From: Clostridia bacterium
Lineage (GTDB): Bacteria > Bacillota > Clostridia > Oscillospirales > Acutalibacteraceae
Direction of reading: 5' to 3'
Length of the DNA stretch: 46,856 bases
NCBI GenBank assembly: GCA_030528905.1
Contig: JAUMXZ010000004.1
Coordinates: forward strand, 1-46,856
In this document: positions 33,246-43,257 of the stretch, piece by piece
Position numbering within the stretch: position 1 is the stretch's first letter
Layout: the number at the start of each line of letters is the position of its first letter
Translations under genes and position numbers: made by a program
Notes under the pieces: model-generated
Seen by the model: only the letters and a program-made list of their open reading frames with translations
Told to the model about the DNA's origin: nothing
Database searches by the model: none

Positions 33246-34652
33246 TTAATTATAATGCCATTTTACTCCACTTGGGGTATCTTCGATTACAACACCCATA
33301 CTTTTTAATTTTTCTCTTATTTCGTCAGCTTTTGCCCAATTTTTTTCTTTTCTTGCAAGTGTTCTTTGGTTTACAAGCTCATCTATTTCCTCTTCTGAGA
33401 ACTTGCCCTCTTTTTTTACATATAACAGTCCTAATACTCCGGTAAGCTCTGTAAAGAACTTCAAAGCCTCTTTAGCATAAGCTTTTGATGAGGTTTCATT
33501 ATTATTTATAATATGATTTATCTCTTTTACGACATCAAAAATTACAGCGATTGCATCAGCAGTATTCAAGTCATCGTCCATCGCCTTTATGAACTTATTT
33601 CTATACGAATACAGGCTGTTGAGGTTTGTCTTATCGCAGGCACGGGTATCGGATTTAGCATTTTCTGATAAAAACTCCAGATTTTCCTTGCAGTTATACA
33701 GTCTTTCCAAAGATGCTGTGCATTGTGCCATTAAGTCTTGACTAAAATTTATAGGACTTCTGTAATGAGAGCATATCATCAAATATCTTATTGGCTCATA
33801 GCCATATTCACTACTTATATCTCTTACGGTAAAGAAGTTGTTAAGTGATTTTGACATCTTCTTATTATCGATATTTATATATCCGTTATGCATCCAATAT
33901 TTTGCAAATTCCTTATCGTTGCAACATTCACTTTGTGCGATTTCATTTTCGTGATGTGGGAAGATTAGATCCTGGCCTCCGCAGTGTATATCTATTGTAT
34001 CTGCAAGATATTTTTTAGCCATAGCAGAACATTCGATATGCCAGCCGGGTCTGCCCTTACCCCAGGGTGCCTGCCAGTAAGGTTCTGTTGGTTTTGCCGC
34101 TTTCCAGAGTGCAAAATCCATTGGATTTTCTTTTTGCTCGCCAACTTTTATTCTTGCACCTGCCTCAAGCTGTTCTAAAGGCTGATGTGAAAGTTTTCCG
34201 TACTCATCAAAATCTAATGTTCTGAAATAAACATCTTTATTTTCTGAGACATAGGCATAGCCTTTTTTTATAAGTTCATCTATAAAGTCTATCATCTCAT
34301 TTATATTTTCCGTAGCTTTAGGATGAACATCTGCTGCTAAGACATTAAGACCCTGTGCATCTTTTTGATACTCTTCTATATATTTTCTTGCTACATCGCT
34401 GTAATCTGTGTTTTCTTCGGTTGCTTTTTTTATAATTTTATCATCTATATCGGTATAATTCTGCACGAATTTGACATCATAGCCCCTATACATCAAGTAT
34501 CTTCTCAGGACATCGAAAACACAAATCGGTCGCGCATTACCTATATGTATGTAGTTATACACAGTAGGTCCGCAGGCATATATCAGAACTTTATTTTCAT
34601 TAACAGGGATAAATTCTTCTTTTTTCCTGGTTAAAGTATTAAATATTTTCAT
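33246..34652 (-). CDS. cysS: Cysteine-tRNA ligase
   Basis: A 468-residue CysRS. The N terminus shows YACGPTVYNYIHIGNARP, with the first zinc Cys and the HIGH-like HIGN. The other zinc ligands are in GWHIECSAMA and in FPHHENEIAQSE, and the catalytic loop is KKMSKSLNN. The ATG overlaps the cysE stop by 4 bases (ATGA), so the two are translationally coupled; cysE-cysS pairs are common in Firmicutes and join cysteine supply with tRNA charging. The gene ends before a terminator. Confidence 0.97.
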   Translation of the reverse strand: MKIFNTLTRKKEEFIPVNENKVLIYACGPTVYNYIHIGNARPICVFDVLRRYLMYRGYDVKFVQNYTDIDDKIIKKATEENTDYSDVARKYIEEYQKDAQGLNVLAADVHPKATENINEMIDFIDELIKKGYAYVSENKDVYFRTLDFDEYGKLSHQPLEQLEAGARIKVGEQKENPMDFALWKAAKPTEPYWQAPWGKGRPGWHIECSAMAKKYLADTIDIHCGGQDLIFPHHENEIAQSECCNDKEFAKYWMHNGYINIDNKKMSKSLNNFFTVRDISSEYGYEPIRYLMICSHYRSPINFSQDLMAQCTASLERLYNCKENLEFLSENAKSDTRACDKTNLNSLYSYRNKFIKAMDDDLNTADAIAVIFDVVKEINHIINNNETSSKAYAKEALKFFTELTGVLGLLYVKKEGKFSEEEIDELVNQRTLARKEKNWAKADEIREKLKSMGVVIEDTPSGVKWHYN

Positions 34653-35329
34653 ATTTTCTCCTTATTCTGCTTTATATCTTTTTGTATTTTTTCTAATTCT
34701 TTTACCTCTTTTTGCAAACTTGCAAGCTTATGTTCTATCATACAAATCTCGGTTGATATCGGATCTATATAATGTATTTGGTCAAGCTCAAAGCTGTTCT
34801 TGCAAGGTTTTTTGCCATTGATTCTTACCACCCTTGAAGGTACTCCTACCGCTGTAGCATTATCCGGTATTTCGTCAAGAACCACAGCTCCTGCTGCTAC
34901 GCGGGAATTATCTCCTATTCTGAACGGGCCTAAAACTTTTGCTCCTGCACCTATTAACACATTATCTCCTAATGTCGGATGCCTTTTCCCGTGATCTTTT
35001 CCTGTTCCTCCGAGAGTTACATTCTGATAAATCGTACAGTTATCTCCTATAACCGTAGTTTCGCCTATTACGACTCCCATTCCGTGGTCTATAAACAAGC
35101 CTTTGCCTATTGTTGCCCCCGGATGTATTTCAATTCCGGTTTTATGCCTTGCTCTTTGAGAAATCCACCTTGCTATAAACTTATGATTGCGTTTATAAAA
35201 CCAATTTGCTTTTCTGTATGCTCTGACTGCCTTAAAGCCTGAGTACAGAAAGAAGACCTCCCATCTTGATCTGGCTGCCGGATCTCGCATCATTATTGAA
35301 TCTATTTCTTCTTTAAGTTTTCTAAACAT
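34649..35329 (-). CDS. cysE: Serine O-acetyltransferase
   Basis: A 226-residue CysE/EpsC-type enzyme that acetylates serine with acetyl-CoA, the committed step of cysteine synthesis. A short helical N terminus is followed by a left-handed beta-helix: IEIHPGATIGKGLFIDHGMG, VVIGETTVIG, and NVTLGGTGK, where the His-Gly active-site region lies. The C terminus is a charged coil. ATG 35329 has AAGGGG about 12 bases upstream. It overlaps cysS by 4 bases and follows pgsA by 53 bases. I see no T-box in this gap. Confidence 0.94.
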   Translation of the reverse strand: MFRKLKEEIDSIMMRDPAARSRWEVFFLYSGFKAVRAYRKANWFYKRNHKFIARWISQRARHKTGIEIHPGATIGKGLFIDHGMGVVIGETTVIGDNCTIYQNVTLGGTGKDHGKRHPTLGDNVLIGAGAKVLGPFRIGDNSRVAAGAVVLDEIPDNATAVGVPSRVVRINGKKPCKNSFELDQIHYIDPISTEICMIEHKLASLQKEVKELEKIQKDIKQNKEKI

Positions 35330-35382
35330 CGATAACTAATTCCCCTTTTTACAGTTTATATAGTATCTTAAATAAAATTTTC

Positions 35383-35946
35383 CTACATTTCTTTTATTAT
35401 ATTCCTGTTCTGATAGATATATATAACTCCTGAAACAATCGTCAGAACTACACTTACATATATTAAAATCTGTGAAATATAATCAAGTATGTAAACATTA
35501 TTTGTATCAATCATATCTTTTATTGCCTGTACTGCCAACACGAACAACACAGCAAGCATTTGGCTGACGGTTTTGACCTTGCCCCACAAGTTTGCCGCTA
35601 TAACAATTTTCTTGCTGCTTGCGACTAATCTTAGTGAAGTAACGGCAAGTTCTCTTGTTAATATTATCATCACTACTGCTGCATTTGTAATACCAAGCTG
35701 AACAAAGCATATAAATGCTGACATCACCAACAGCTTATCTGCAAGAGGATCAGCAAACTTCCCAAAATCGGTAACACAATTTGTACTCCTTGCTATTTTG
35801 CCGTCTAAGAAATCCGTAAACGAGGCAACTGAGAAAATGATAATTGCCGCAATATCTCCATAAGGAAGCTTATCAAATAATAATTCGAACATAAAAAATG
35901 GTATCAGCAATATTCTGATAATAGTTAATTTATTAGGAAGATTCAA
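35383..35946 (-). CDS. pgsA: CDP-diacylglycerol-glycerol-3-phosphate 3-phosphatidyltransferase
   Basis: A 187-residue integral membrane enzyme that makes phosphatidylglycerol phosphate. The CDP-alcohol phosphotransferase motif DGxxARx8GxxxDxxxD is complete (DGKIARSTN, then FGKFADPLADK). There are about four hydrophobic segments. The start is TTG 35946, with GAGGG eight bases upstream; MNLPNKLTIIR is a normal family start. It lies 34 bases after rimO, as in many Firmicutes. Confidence 0.95.
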   Translation of the reverse strand: MNLPNKLTIIRILLIPFFMFELLFDKLPYGDIAAIIIFSVASFTDFLDGKIARSTNCVTDFGKFADPLADKLLVMSAFICFVQLGITNAAVVMIILTRELAVTSLRLVASSKKIVIAANLWGKVKTVSQMLAVLFVLAVQAIKDMIDTNNVYILDYISQILIYVSVVLTIVSGVIYIYQNRNIIKEM

Positions 35947-35980
35947 TTTCTATTCCCTCTCCAATCGCATAAATTCGTAT

Positions 35981-37348
35981 TTAGTTGTCTTCAAATATTA
36001 AAGACTCATCCTCACAAAAATCGATAACCTCTCCTATAAGGTCTGAATATCTTGAGTCCACTATTTTTATTTTTAAGAATATTCCTGACGGTATTGCTGC
36101 TGGAAGGTCATACATCACAATAGGATCCACATCCGGTGCTGAACCGTAATATCTTCCGAAATAGTAACCCTTTTTACTGTTATAATCATCGTGTATAACG
36201 GTAAATATTTTTCCTTTCAGGCTCTCGTTAAATTCATCCATTATATATGCCTGTTGATGACGCATTGATCTTAATCTTACCAGTTTATCACTTTCGCTTA
36301 CCTGATCATTTCTTTCCCCTGCTATTGTATTTTCTTCCTGAGAATACTCAAAGCAGCCCATTCTTTCAAACTTCATATCGTGTGCAAACTGAAACAGTTC
36401 GACAAATTCTTCTTTGGTTTCGCCCGGAAATCCTATTATAAATGTAGTCCTTATATAAATCCCCGGAACCATTTCTCTTATATGCTTTATCTGTTTTTCC
36501 AGCTCATCTTTATTACCTCTGCGATTCATCTCTCTTAATACTTTCTCATTACAATGCTGCATAGGTATATCAAGATAATTTACAATTTTCTCTTCTTTTG
36601 CCATCAGCGACAAAAGACTGTCTGTTATTCTATGCGGATAACAATACAGCAGTCGTATCCACCTTATATCTTCTATTTTAACAAGCTCTTCCAACAGATT
36701 TACAAGCATATATTTCCCATAAAGGTCTATACCATAACTTGTTGTATCCTGAGCTACGAGTATAATTTCTCTTACTCCATTCTGAGCCATTTCCTTTGCC
36801 TGACTCACTATATCCTCTATTTTACGGCTTCTGTATCTGCCTCTTATTGAAGGTATCGTGCAGTATGTACATTTATTATTGCAGCCTTCTGCGATTTTTA
36901 AGTAGGCATAATGGGGATGTGTGCTCTGTATTTTTTTACCTTCAAGCGGCAGATTTTCTTTTGGCGGAAACAGTAAGACTTTTTTACCGGAAAGCACTCT
37001 TTTGACTACACTTACAATATCCGCATTTGCGCCTATTCCTATTACAGCATCGACTTCTTTTTGCATATCACTCATTACTTGGTGTTGAAATCTCTGTGCC
37101 ATACAGCCTGTAACTATTATATATTTTGGCTTGCCGACTTCTTTATACATACCCATTTCAACTATTTCGCTTATACTTTCTTCAATAGCATCACTTTTAA
37201 ATCCACAGGTATTTATAATAGCAAAATCCGCTTTTGAAGGATTAGGAGAGAATTCATAACCTGCATCTAAAAGCTTTGCAACCATCATTTCCGCATCGAC
37301 TCTATTTTTATCGCAGCCCAATGTAATCATATGAAATTTTTCAGCCAT
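35981..37348 (-). CDS. rimO: Ribosomal protein uS12 methylthiotransferase
   Basis: A 455-residue radical SAM enzyme that adds a methylthio group to an Asp of ribosomal protein S12. The N-terminal domain has three cluster Cys residues (LGCDKNRVDAE with C12, INTCGF and VTGCMAQR). The radical SAM domain has GCNNKCTYCTIPS. The Cys-Asp-Lys-Asn start distinguishes it from MiaB. A TRAM domain closes the C terminus. ATG 37348 has GGGAGGAG upstream. It sits between recX and pgsA. Confidence 0.95.
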   Translation of the reverse strand: MAEKFHMITLGCDKNRVDAEMMVAKLLDAGYEFSPNPSKADFAIINTCGFKSDAIEESISEIVEMGMYKEVGKPKYIIVTGCMAQRFQHQVMSDMQKEVDAVIGIGANADIVSVVKRVLSGKKVLLFPPKENLPLEGKKIQSTHPHYAYLKIAEGCNNKCTYCTIPSIRGRYRSRKIEDIVSQAKEMAQNGVREIILVAQDTTSYGIDLYGKYMLVNLLEELVKIEDIRWIRLLYCYPHRITDSLLSLMAKEEKIVNYLDIPMQHCNEKVLREMNRRGNKDELEKQIKHIREMVPGIYIRTTFIIGFPGETKEEFVELFQFAHDMKFERMGCFEYSQEENTIAGERNDQVSESDKLVRLRSMRHQQAYIMDEFNESLKGKIFTVIHDDYNSKKGYYFGRYYGSAPDVDPIVMYDLPAAIPSGIFLKIKIVDSRYSDLIGEVIDFCEDESLIFEDN

Positions 37349-37375
37349 TTTTCTCCTCCCGGTATAAAACCTATT

Positions 37376-38008
37376 TTACAAATCTATATCCATCTCATAA
37401 GCAGCACTTTTTATATCGTCATAATTGTAGCCCATTCTAATTAGCTTAGCCACAATACGCCGTTTAGACCTCTCATCAGCGCTGTAAAAATTTATTTTTG
37501 CCAACAAGAGTTCTTTAATTTTTTCTTTCGGGTTAATACAAAGATTATCTATAACATCATCAATGATATATTTATCTATTCCTTTTTTTAAAAGCTCAAG
37601 CTTAATTCTTTTTCCGCTGAAGTTTTTAAGCTTTAAAAGTGTGTTTGCATATCTTTTGGCATAATCGTAATCGTTTATAAAAGACATATCCTCCAAAGAT
37701 TTTATGACTTGTAAAACCACATCACTATCATAATCTTTTGAGAGTTTTTTTTGCATATCATAACTTGAATAATCTTTAAAGTCCAAAAGATACAAGGCTT
37801 TTTCCCTTGCTCGTTTAAACTCAGACTTATCTCTCAAAACTTCCATATCATCAAGTGTTACATCATCATTTTCTTTTATATTATTCTGATATATTATATC
37901 GTCATCTAAAAGCGCATAGAATTCTCCATCAATATATACGCTGCTCAAATGCTTTTTAGCCTTTTGTATTTTTGTTATCTTAACATAGTAGCCGCTATTA
38001 CTCATCAT
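37376..38008 (-). CDS. recX: Regulatory protein RecX
   Basis: A 210-residue RecX that modulates RecA filaments. It is built of three-helix repeats ([23 protein letters not shown]-like units) after a short beta-rich N terminus ([21 protein letters not shown]). Two adjacent ATGs (38008 and 38005) overlap the recA stop region by about 10 bases, so translation is coupled to recA. The ribosome binding site is weak and lies within recA. Confidence 0.9.
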   Translation of the reverse strand: MMSNSGYYVKITKIQKAKKHLSSVYIDGEFYALLDDDIIYQNNIKENDDVTLDDMEVLRDKSEFKRAREKALYLLDFKDYSSYDMQKKLSKDYDSDVVLQVIKSLEDMSFINDYDYAKRYANTLLKLKNFSGKRIKLELLKKGIDKYIIDDVIDNLCINPKEKIKELLLAKINFYSADERSKRRIVAKLIRMGYNYDDIKSAAYEMDIDL

Positions 38009-39170
38009 CGACTATTATATCTATATCTGTTGTGTTTTTAGCTCTTCTTTGCGCAGACTGCGGCAGATCGATTGATTTTATCGCATCATTATTTTTACCA
38101 AAATCAAGCTCCTGATGGCTGTTTTCATTACCGCTGTCTTCCTGTTGTAAATTTTCAGACAACGCTTTAACCTGACTGAATATCTCATCAAAGAACTGAG
38201 TATCATCTTCAAGTATCTTTTTTATATTATCTCTGCCCTGGCCAAGTCTTCTGTCCTTATATGAAAACCACGACCCGCTTTTATGGATAATATCTGCATT
38301 GATAGCCATATCTAAAAGTTCACCTGATTTTGATATTCCTTTACCGTACATAATATCAAACTCTGCCTCTTTAAACGGCGGGGCTATTTTATTTTTGACT
38401 ACTTTTGCCCTTGTTCTTGAGCCTATTATCTCTTTAGCTGTTTTCAGTGTTTCTATTTTTCTTATATCTATTCTCACAGACGAATAAAACTTTAATGCTC
38501 TTCCGCCGGGAGTAACCTCAGGGTTTCCGAACATCACTCCGACTTTTTCTCTTAGCTGATTTATAAATATTGCAACACAGTTCGATTTAGAGATAGCTCC
38601 GGCAAGTTTTCTTAACGCCTGCGACATCAATCTTGCCTGCAGACCTATATGTGAATCGCCCATTTCGCCCTCTATTTCAGCTCTTGGCACAAGTGCTGCA
38701 ACAGAGTCTATAACTATAACATCTATAGCTCCTGATCTTACCAAAGCCTCAGTTATTTCCAAAGCCTGCTCTCCTGTATCGGGCTGTGCTACTAAAAGTG
38801 AGTCTATATCTACTCCGAGAGCCTTTGCATAAACAGAATCAAGTGCGTGTTCGACATCTATAAACGCTGCATTTCCACCTTGTTTCTGACCTTCCGCCAC
38901 ACAATGCAGTGCCAATGTAGTTTTTCCCGAAGATTCCGGGCCATATATTTCTATAATTCTGCCTCTTGGAAATCCACCTATACCAAGAGCCTTATCAAGA
39001 CAAAGTGAGCCTGTGGAGATTACATCTATGTTCATCGCCTTATCCTGGCCTAATCTCATTACAGCTCCCTTGCCGAATTGTTTTTCTATTTGAAGCAAAG
39101 CCGTATCCAAAGCCTTGCTTTTGTCAACAGACTTTCCTTTGTCCAATGCCTTATTTTTAGATGCTGCCAT
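37998..39170 (-). CDS. recA: Recombinase RecA
   Basis: A 390-residue RecA, the strand-exchange ATPase that also triggers the SOS response. Walker A is GPESSGKTT (77-85), Walker B is [10 protein letters not shown], and the L2 loop follows [17 protein letters not shown]. About 60 C-terminal residues form a polar tail ending in acidic residues (IIVDDE). GGAGG lies seven bases before ATG 39170; the longer frame from 39197 would run through that site into prmC. It lies 14 bases after prmC and overlaps recX. No SOS box was recognised upstream, where prmC coding sequence occupies the space. Confidence 0.98.
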   Translation of the reverse strand: MAASKNKALDKGKSVDKSKALDTALLQIEKQFGKGAVMRLGQDKAMNIDVISTGSLCLDKALGIGGFPRGRIIEIYGPESSGKTTLALHCVAEGQKQGGNAAFIDVEHALDSVYAKALGVDIDSLLVAQPDTGEQALEITEALVRSGAIDVIVIDSVAALVPRAEIEGEMGDSHIGLQARLMSQALRKLAGAISKSNCVAIFINQLREKVGVMFGNPEVTPGGRALKFYSSVRIDIRKIETLKTAKEIIGSRTRAKVVKNKIAPPFKEAEFDIMYGKGISKSGELLDMAINADIIHKSGSWFSYKDRRLGQGRDNIKKILEDDTQFFDEIFSQVKALSENLQQEDSGNENSHQELDFGKNNDAIKSIDLPQSAQRRAKNTTDIDIIVDDE

Positions 39171-39184
39171 TTTCCCGCCTCCGT

Positions 39185-40051
39185 TTACGCAGAACATTTT
39201 GTAAAGATCAACGCTCTGTTAATTCCATTCATATCTTTTTTCATTGTATCAAGTTCAAACCCATTTTGTTCAAAAATGAGTCTGACATCATTTTCCATAT
39301 TTATACCTATTTCCAAGGCTATTTGTCCGCCGATTTTTAATTTACTTTTCCAATTTTTACAAATACCTCTATAGAAATCAAGACCGTCTTTACCGGCCAA
39401 CAGAGCTATATGCGGTTCGTGTCTGACTTCTTCCTCAAGCGTATACATTTCATCTTCTCTTATATACGGAGGGTTGGAAATTATGAAATCAAAGCTGTCA
39501 TCTTCAAAGCTATCACAGGCTTTAAAGATATCATCACATATAGGATTTACATTCTTTGTTTTATGAAAAAGTATATTTTTCTCCAAATACTTATATGCTT
39601 CTTTTGATATTTCTATTGCATAAATATCAGCATTTTCAATATTTTTTGAAAGTACAGTTGCAATTATTCCGCTTCCTGAACACAAATCGACTATTTTAAA
39701 TCTGTTTTTATTGTTCTTTTTCTGTTTTATTTTATCAAGAAGAAGCTCTACAACCACTTGTGTATCCTCTCTTGGTATAAGAACGCCCTTTCCCACGAAA
39801 AACTCATAGCCCATAAATTCCCAAAATCCCAACAGATACTGTAGCGGGATTTTATTTATTCTTTGTAAAACAAGCCATTTAAACTCTTTTAGTTCAGAAT
39901 CTTTTATTTTATTATTTCTAAATAAGATAAACTTGTTTTTGTCTAATGAGCATACTTTTTGGAGCAATTCCCGTGCTTCAAAACGGGCATTTTCGATGTT
40001 GTAGCTTCCAAGCAGTTTCACCGCTTCCATATAGGCTTGATTAAGCGTCAT
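39185..40051 (-). CDS. prmC: Peptide chain release factor N5-glutamine methyltransferase
   Basis: A 288-residue PrmC that methylates the GGQ glutamine of release factors. The N-terminal helical domain is followed by a SAM-binding domain with [16 protein letters not shown] and the catalytic motif ISNPPYI. The longest frame begins at 40111, deep inside the upstream gene; I chose ATG 40051 ([14 protein letters not shown]), which gives the family's usual length and overlaps the DUF1385 stop by 11 bases. Ribosome binding sites for all candidate starts are weak, so coupling to the upstream gene is likely. Confidence 0.92.
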   Translation of the reverse strand: MTLNQAYMEAVKLLGSYNIENARFEARELLQKVCSLDKNKFILFRNNKIKDSELKEFKWLVLQRINKIPLQYLLGFWEFMGYEFFVGKGVLIPREDTQVVVELLLDKIKQKKNNKNRFKIVDLCSGSGIIATVLSKNIENADIYAIEISKEAYKYLEKNILFHKTKNVNPICDDIFKACDSFEDDSFDFIISNPPYIREDEMYTLEEEVRHEPHIALLAGKDGLDFYRGICKNWKSKLKIGGQIALEIGINMENDVRLIFEQNGFELDTMKKDMNGINRALIFTKCSA

Positions 40052-41033
40052 TTCTATTATCATTTTCACATTTTTCAGTGCAGCTTTCAGGTTGGTCCGG
40101 TTTGACTGCATTTAAAGCTTCTATTGCGACCTCTATCATTTCATCATCAGGTTCTTTTGTTGTAATTCTTTGAACCCAAAGTCCGGGCGCTGCAATAATT
40201 CTTGTAAACCAATTATCATATTTACCGCAAAATCTGATAGCTTCATAGCCAAGTCCCATAACGATAGGCAAACATAAAAGTTTTACTGTTGTTCTGAGAA
40301 CAGGGTTTTCAAACGGTATGAAAAATCCGATAATTACGCCTACTATAAGTGAAATTATTATAAAACTTGTCCCGCAGCGAGGATGAAATCTTTTAAACTC
40401 TTTGACATTTTCTACTGTAAGCTCCTTATTTGCCTCGTAGCAAAATATCGTTTTATGTTCAGCTCCGTGATACTGAAAGACTCTTTTTATATATGATATA
40501 TTCGAACAGAAAAACAGATATATCATAAATATTATAACTCTTAATAAGCCTTCACAGACAGAACGGATAATCATAGTATTTTCAGGTGTACCTAAATAAG
40601 GACTGATAAAATTGTAAAGTATAGTCGGCAGCATAAAAAACAGCAATACTGCAATACCGATACCTAAAACAGTAGATATCACCATTACGACATTCATTAT
40701 TTTATCTCCGAATTTTTCGTCAAGCCATTTTTCAAATTTAGTCGGTTCTGTTTGCTGCTCCTCATCTTCAAAGCCTGATTTTTCTGCTGAGATCATAAGT
40801 GCTTTATATCCTGTTTTCATAGAATCTATAAAAGTACCAAGTCCTCTTATTATCGGCGCTTTTAAAATCGGATATTTATCTTTTAAATTATTTTCCTGCA
40901 TATACTCAGTTGATATGCTTTTATCCGGCATTCTCACACACACAGCCGTTTTGTCAGGGCCTTTCATCATAATTCCTTCTATGAGTGCCTGACCACCTAT
41001 GGAGCAGTATTTGGATTTGCCTTTGTCTTTCAT
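40041..41033 (-). CDS. DUF1385 membrane protein (YqhQ-like)
   Basis: A 330-residue DUF1385 protein. The family signature GGQALIEGIMMKGP is near residue 13, and about five hydrophobic segments follow, with HGAEHKTIFCYE and FKRFHPRCGTSF motifs between them. The function is unknown; genes of this family commonly sit beside prmC and release-factor genes in Clostridia. ATG 41033 is the only possible start (the frame is closed by a TAG upstream, with no GTG or TTG between), yet it has no adjacent ribosome binding site. A strong GGAGGG lies 48 bases upstream, beyond a perfect nested hairpin. Confidence 0.88.
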   Translation of the reverse strand: MKDKGKSKYCSIGGQALIEGIMMKGPDKTAVCVRMPDKSISTEYMQENNLKDKYPILKAPIIRGLGTFIDSMKTGYKALMISAEKSGFEDEEQQTEPTKFEKWLDEKFGDKIMNVVMVISTVLGIGIAVLLFFMLPTILYNFISPYLGTPENTMIIRSVCEGLLRVIIFMIYLFFCSNISYIKRVFQYHGAEHKTIFCYEANKELTVENVKEFKRFHPRCGTSFIIISLIVGVIIGFFIPFENPVLRTTVKLLCLPIVMGLGYEAIRFCGKYDNWFTRIIAAPGLWVQRITTKEPDDEMIEVAIEALNAVKPDQPESCTEKCENDNRNDA

Positions 41034-41043
41034 ATATTTTATT

Positions 41044-41079
41044 ACGACCGATAACAGATTGGTAATCTAAATCGGTCGT
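41044..41079 (-). promoter_or_regulatory. Nested hairpin between a Shine-Dalgarno and the DUF1385 start
   Basis: The outer stem is ACGACCGAT (41044-41052) with ATCGGTCGT (41071-41079). Within it a five-base inner stem, AGATT (41056-41060) with AATCT (41064-41068), closes a 3-base loop. GGAGGG (41082-41087) lies just 5' of it on the minus strand and ATG 41033 ten bases 3' of it. With the hairpin folded, the two would be about 12 bases apart. It has no T-tract on either side, so it is not a standard terminator. Confidence 0.7.
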
Positions 41080-41087
41080 TTCCCTCC

Positions 41088-42497
41088 TTACTCCTCATCA
41101 TTTTTTAACGCATTAAGCGAAATTATAACAGTTGTACCTTCTCCCTCTTTGCTTTCTATTATAAGGTTTCCCGAATGGAGTTTAACAATTTCATCTACTA
41201 TAGCAAGTCCTATACCTGAGCCTCTTTGAGTATTATTAACTTTATAGAACTTCTCTGTGATTTTAGGCAGATGTTCCTCAGGTATTCCGCAGCCGTTATC
41301 CTTGACGACTATATAGATTTTGTCTTCTCTTTCCTGTACGCTTACTGTTATTATTGAATTTTCAGGACTGTATTTTAAGGCATTATCTATAAGGTTGGCA
41401 AAAACCTGTCTTAATCTGTCTTTATCTCCTATAATCGGACTCACTGTTTCGGGCGGTTCAAACAAAAGATGCTTCTTTTCTGCAATAGCTCGTTCAATAT
41501 ACATATAAACAGCATCATCAAGCTCGGCTAATATATCCAGTTTTTCAGGTATAAGGATCATTTTATTATTCTGCATATTGGAAAAGTCCAAAAGTTCTTC
41601 AACAATATTTGAAAGTCGTCTGGTTTCATTGGTTATTATTCCCAGACCTTTTTGCATTGTTGCCGGACTTGCTCCGAGTTTCATAGTTTCTGCCCAGCCG
41701 TTTATCGCTGTTAGCGGAGTTCTTAATTCGTGGGATACAGATGAGATGAAATCATTTTTCATTTTTTCTGTTTCCCCAAGCTCACTTGCCATATAATTTA
41801 TGTTATCGCAAAGATCTCCTATTTCGTCGTCATATCTTTTCTCTAATTTCTCATCAAATTTTCCAAGCGCTATGCCTTTTGTTATATTGCTAACACCCTT
41901 TACAGAGCTTACAATACCGTTTAGGAAATATGTACTGTAGCTCATAATTAGAATTGCTGCAAAAATGAATAAAAATATAAACATCAGATTCATAAGTGAT
42001 ATCATATAATCCACATATTTAAGGGAAACTATATAATATATACTTCCTAAATACACTCCTGTCGGACTTATAGTCGGCTGAATTGCCGCTATTACTTTTT
42101 CGCCGTCATTAAGTCTTCCTATCCATACAGTAAAATCCTGCAGCGAATTATCCTTTGAGAACTTTGTTATATTTTTTATATTTTCCCCATTACCTTTAAA
42201 TCCGGATGCTTTCATAACGACTTGATCATACTCGTTAAGCAAAACTATTTCGCATAAATCTTTTGATGGAAAATTCTGTATATAATTTTTAGAAAACTCC
42301 ATAAAATCTTCTTCTGAGTTGTTATACATATGCAAATAGCTTTTATACACTTGAGAATAATTGCTTAGTTCTTTGCCTATTTCCCCGTAATAATAATTCA
42401 TTACCACTGTTGATAGCAGCAGTGAAAGCGTTGTGAGTACTATTCCTATATATATTATGCTGTTTACAAGCCATCTTTTTACTATACCTTTTTTCAA
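41088..42497 (-). CDS. Membrane sensor histidine kinase
   Basis: A 469-residue kinase. Membrane helices at about residues 12-34 and 168-190 enclose an extracellular sensor domain of about 130 residues. Then come a HAMP domain, a HisKA domain with phospho-acceptor H256 (SVSHELRTPL) and a HATPase domain (N-box FANLIDNALKYSPE, G-boxes DNGCGIP and GSGIGLAI). The start is TTG 42497, with GGGAG eleven bases upstream. It follows its response regulator by 43 bases. The layout resembles WalK/PhoR-like kinases, without a PAS domain. The signal is unknown. Confidence 0.94.
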   Translation of the reverse strand: MKKGIVKRWLVNSIIYIGIVLTTLSLLLSTVVMNYYYGEIGKELSNYSQVYKSYLHMYNNSEEDFMEFSKNYIQNFPSKDLCEIVLLNEYDQVVMKASGFKGNGENIKNITKFSKDNSLQDFTVWIGRLNDGEKVIAAIQPTISPTGVYLGSIYYIVSLKYVDYMISLMNLMFIFLFIFAAILIMSYSTYFLNGIVSSVKGVSNITKGIALGKFDEKLEKRYDDEIGDLCDNINYMASELGETEKMKNDFISSVSHELRTPLTAINGWAETMKLGASPATMQKGLGIITNETRRLSNIVEELLDFSNMQNNKMILIPEKLDILAELDDAVYMYIERAIAEKKHLLFEPPETVSPIIGDKDRLRQVFANLIDNALKYSPENSIITVSVQEREDKIYIVVKDNGCGIPEEHLPKITEKFYKVNNTQRGSGIGLAIVDEIVKLHSGNLIIESKEGEGTTVIISLNALKNDEE

Positions 42498-42540
42498 TTT
42501 GTATATAACTCCCTTTTGGTATGAATATTAAGAAAGGTAA

Positions 42541-43239
42541 TTATGCCTCCCATTTATAGCCAAGTCCCCAAATTGTAACGATATGCTTTGGCATAGACGG
42601 ACTATCTTCCACTTTCATTCTCAATCTTCTTATATTTACATCGACAATCTTTTCCTCGCCGATATAGGAAGTTCCCCAAACATGAGCCAATATTTTGGTT
42701 CTGTCAAGAACTACGCCGGGATTTGATAAGAAAAACTCCATAATTTGAAATTCCACCTGAGTCAGCTCTATCAATCTGCCGTTTTTTAACAGTGTTCTGT
42801 TTCTCAGGTTCAGAGTAAAATCTCCGTCTGAAATTTCTTCTCTTAAATTATTTTCATTTCGTGTTTCTGCCAACGCAACACGCCTGTAGAGTGAATCTAT
42901 TCTGGCTACAAGCTCAGACGGGCTGAAGGGCTTTGTTATATAGTCATCTGCTCCTAACATCAGACCGTTTACTTTATCCATTTCCTGACTTCTTGCAGAT
43001 AGCATAATAATTCCCATTAAACCGTTTTGAGCTCTTAACTTTTTACACACAGTAAATCCGTTTATTCCGGGCAAAGTCACATCTAAAATAGCAAGATCAA
43101 AATCTTTTGTTTCCTCATATTTTTTAAGTCCCTGTTCTCCGCTGTCTGCTTCAACGACTTTATATCCGGCTCTTTCCAAATTTATCACAATAAATTCTCT
43201 TATGCTGTCTTCATCTTCTACTATCAAGATTTTTTTCAA
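42541..43239 (-). CDS. OmpR-family response regulator
   Basis: A 232-residue regulator. The receiver domain has acidic pocket EDED near residue 8, phospho-acceptor D53 (AILDVTLPG) and the KPF motif (YITKPFSPSE). The C terminus is a winged helix (LTQVEFQIMEFFLSNPGVVLDR, then VDVNIRRLRMKVE). The start is TTG 43239, with a strong GGAGG eight bases upstream. It lies between a lipoprotein gene (18 bases upstream) and its kinase gene, so all three form one transcript. Confidence 0.95.
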   Translation of the reverse strand: MKKILIVEDEDSIREFIVINLERAGYKVVEADSGEQGLKKYEETKDFDLAILDVTLPGINGFTVCKKLRAQNGLMGIIMLSARSQEMDKVNGLMLGADDYITKPFSPSELVARIDSLYRRVALAETRNENNLREEISDGDFTLNLRNRTLLKNGRLIELTQVEFQIMEFFLSNPGVVLDRTKILAHVWGTSYIGEEKIVDVNIRRLRMKVEDSPSMPKHIVTIWGLGYKWEA

Positions 43240-43257
43240 AATTACTTCCTCCTTACT

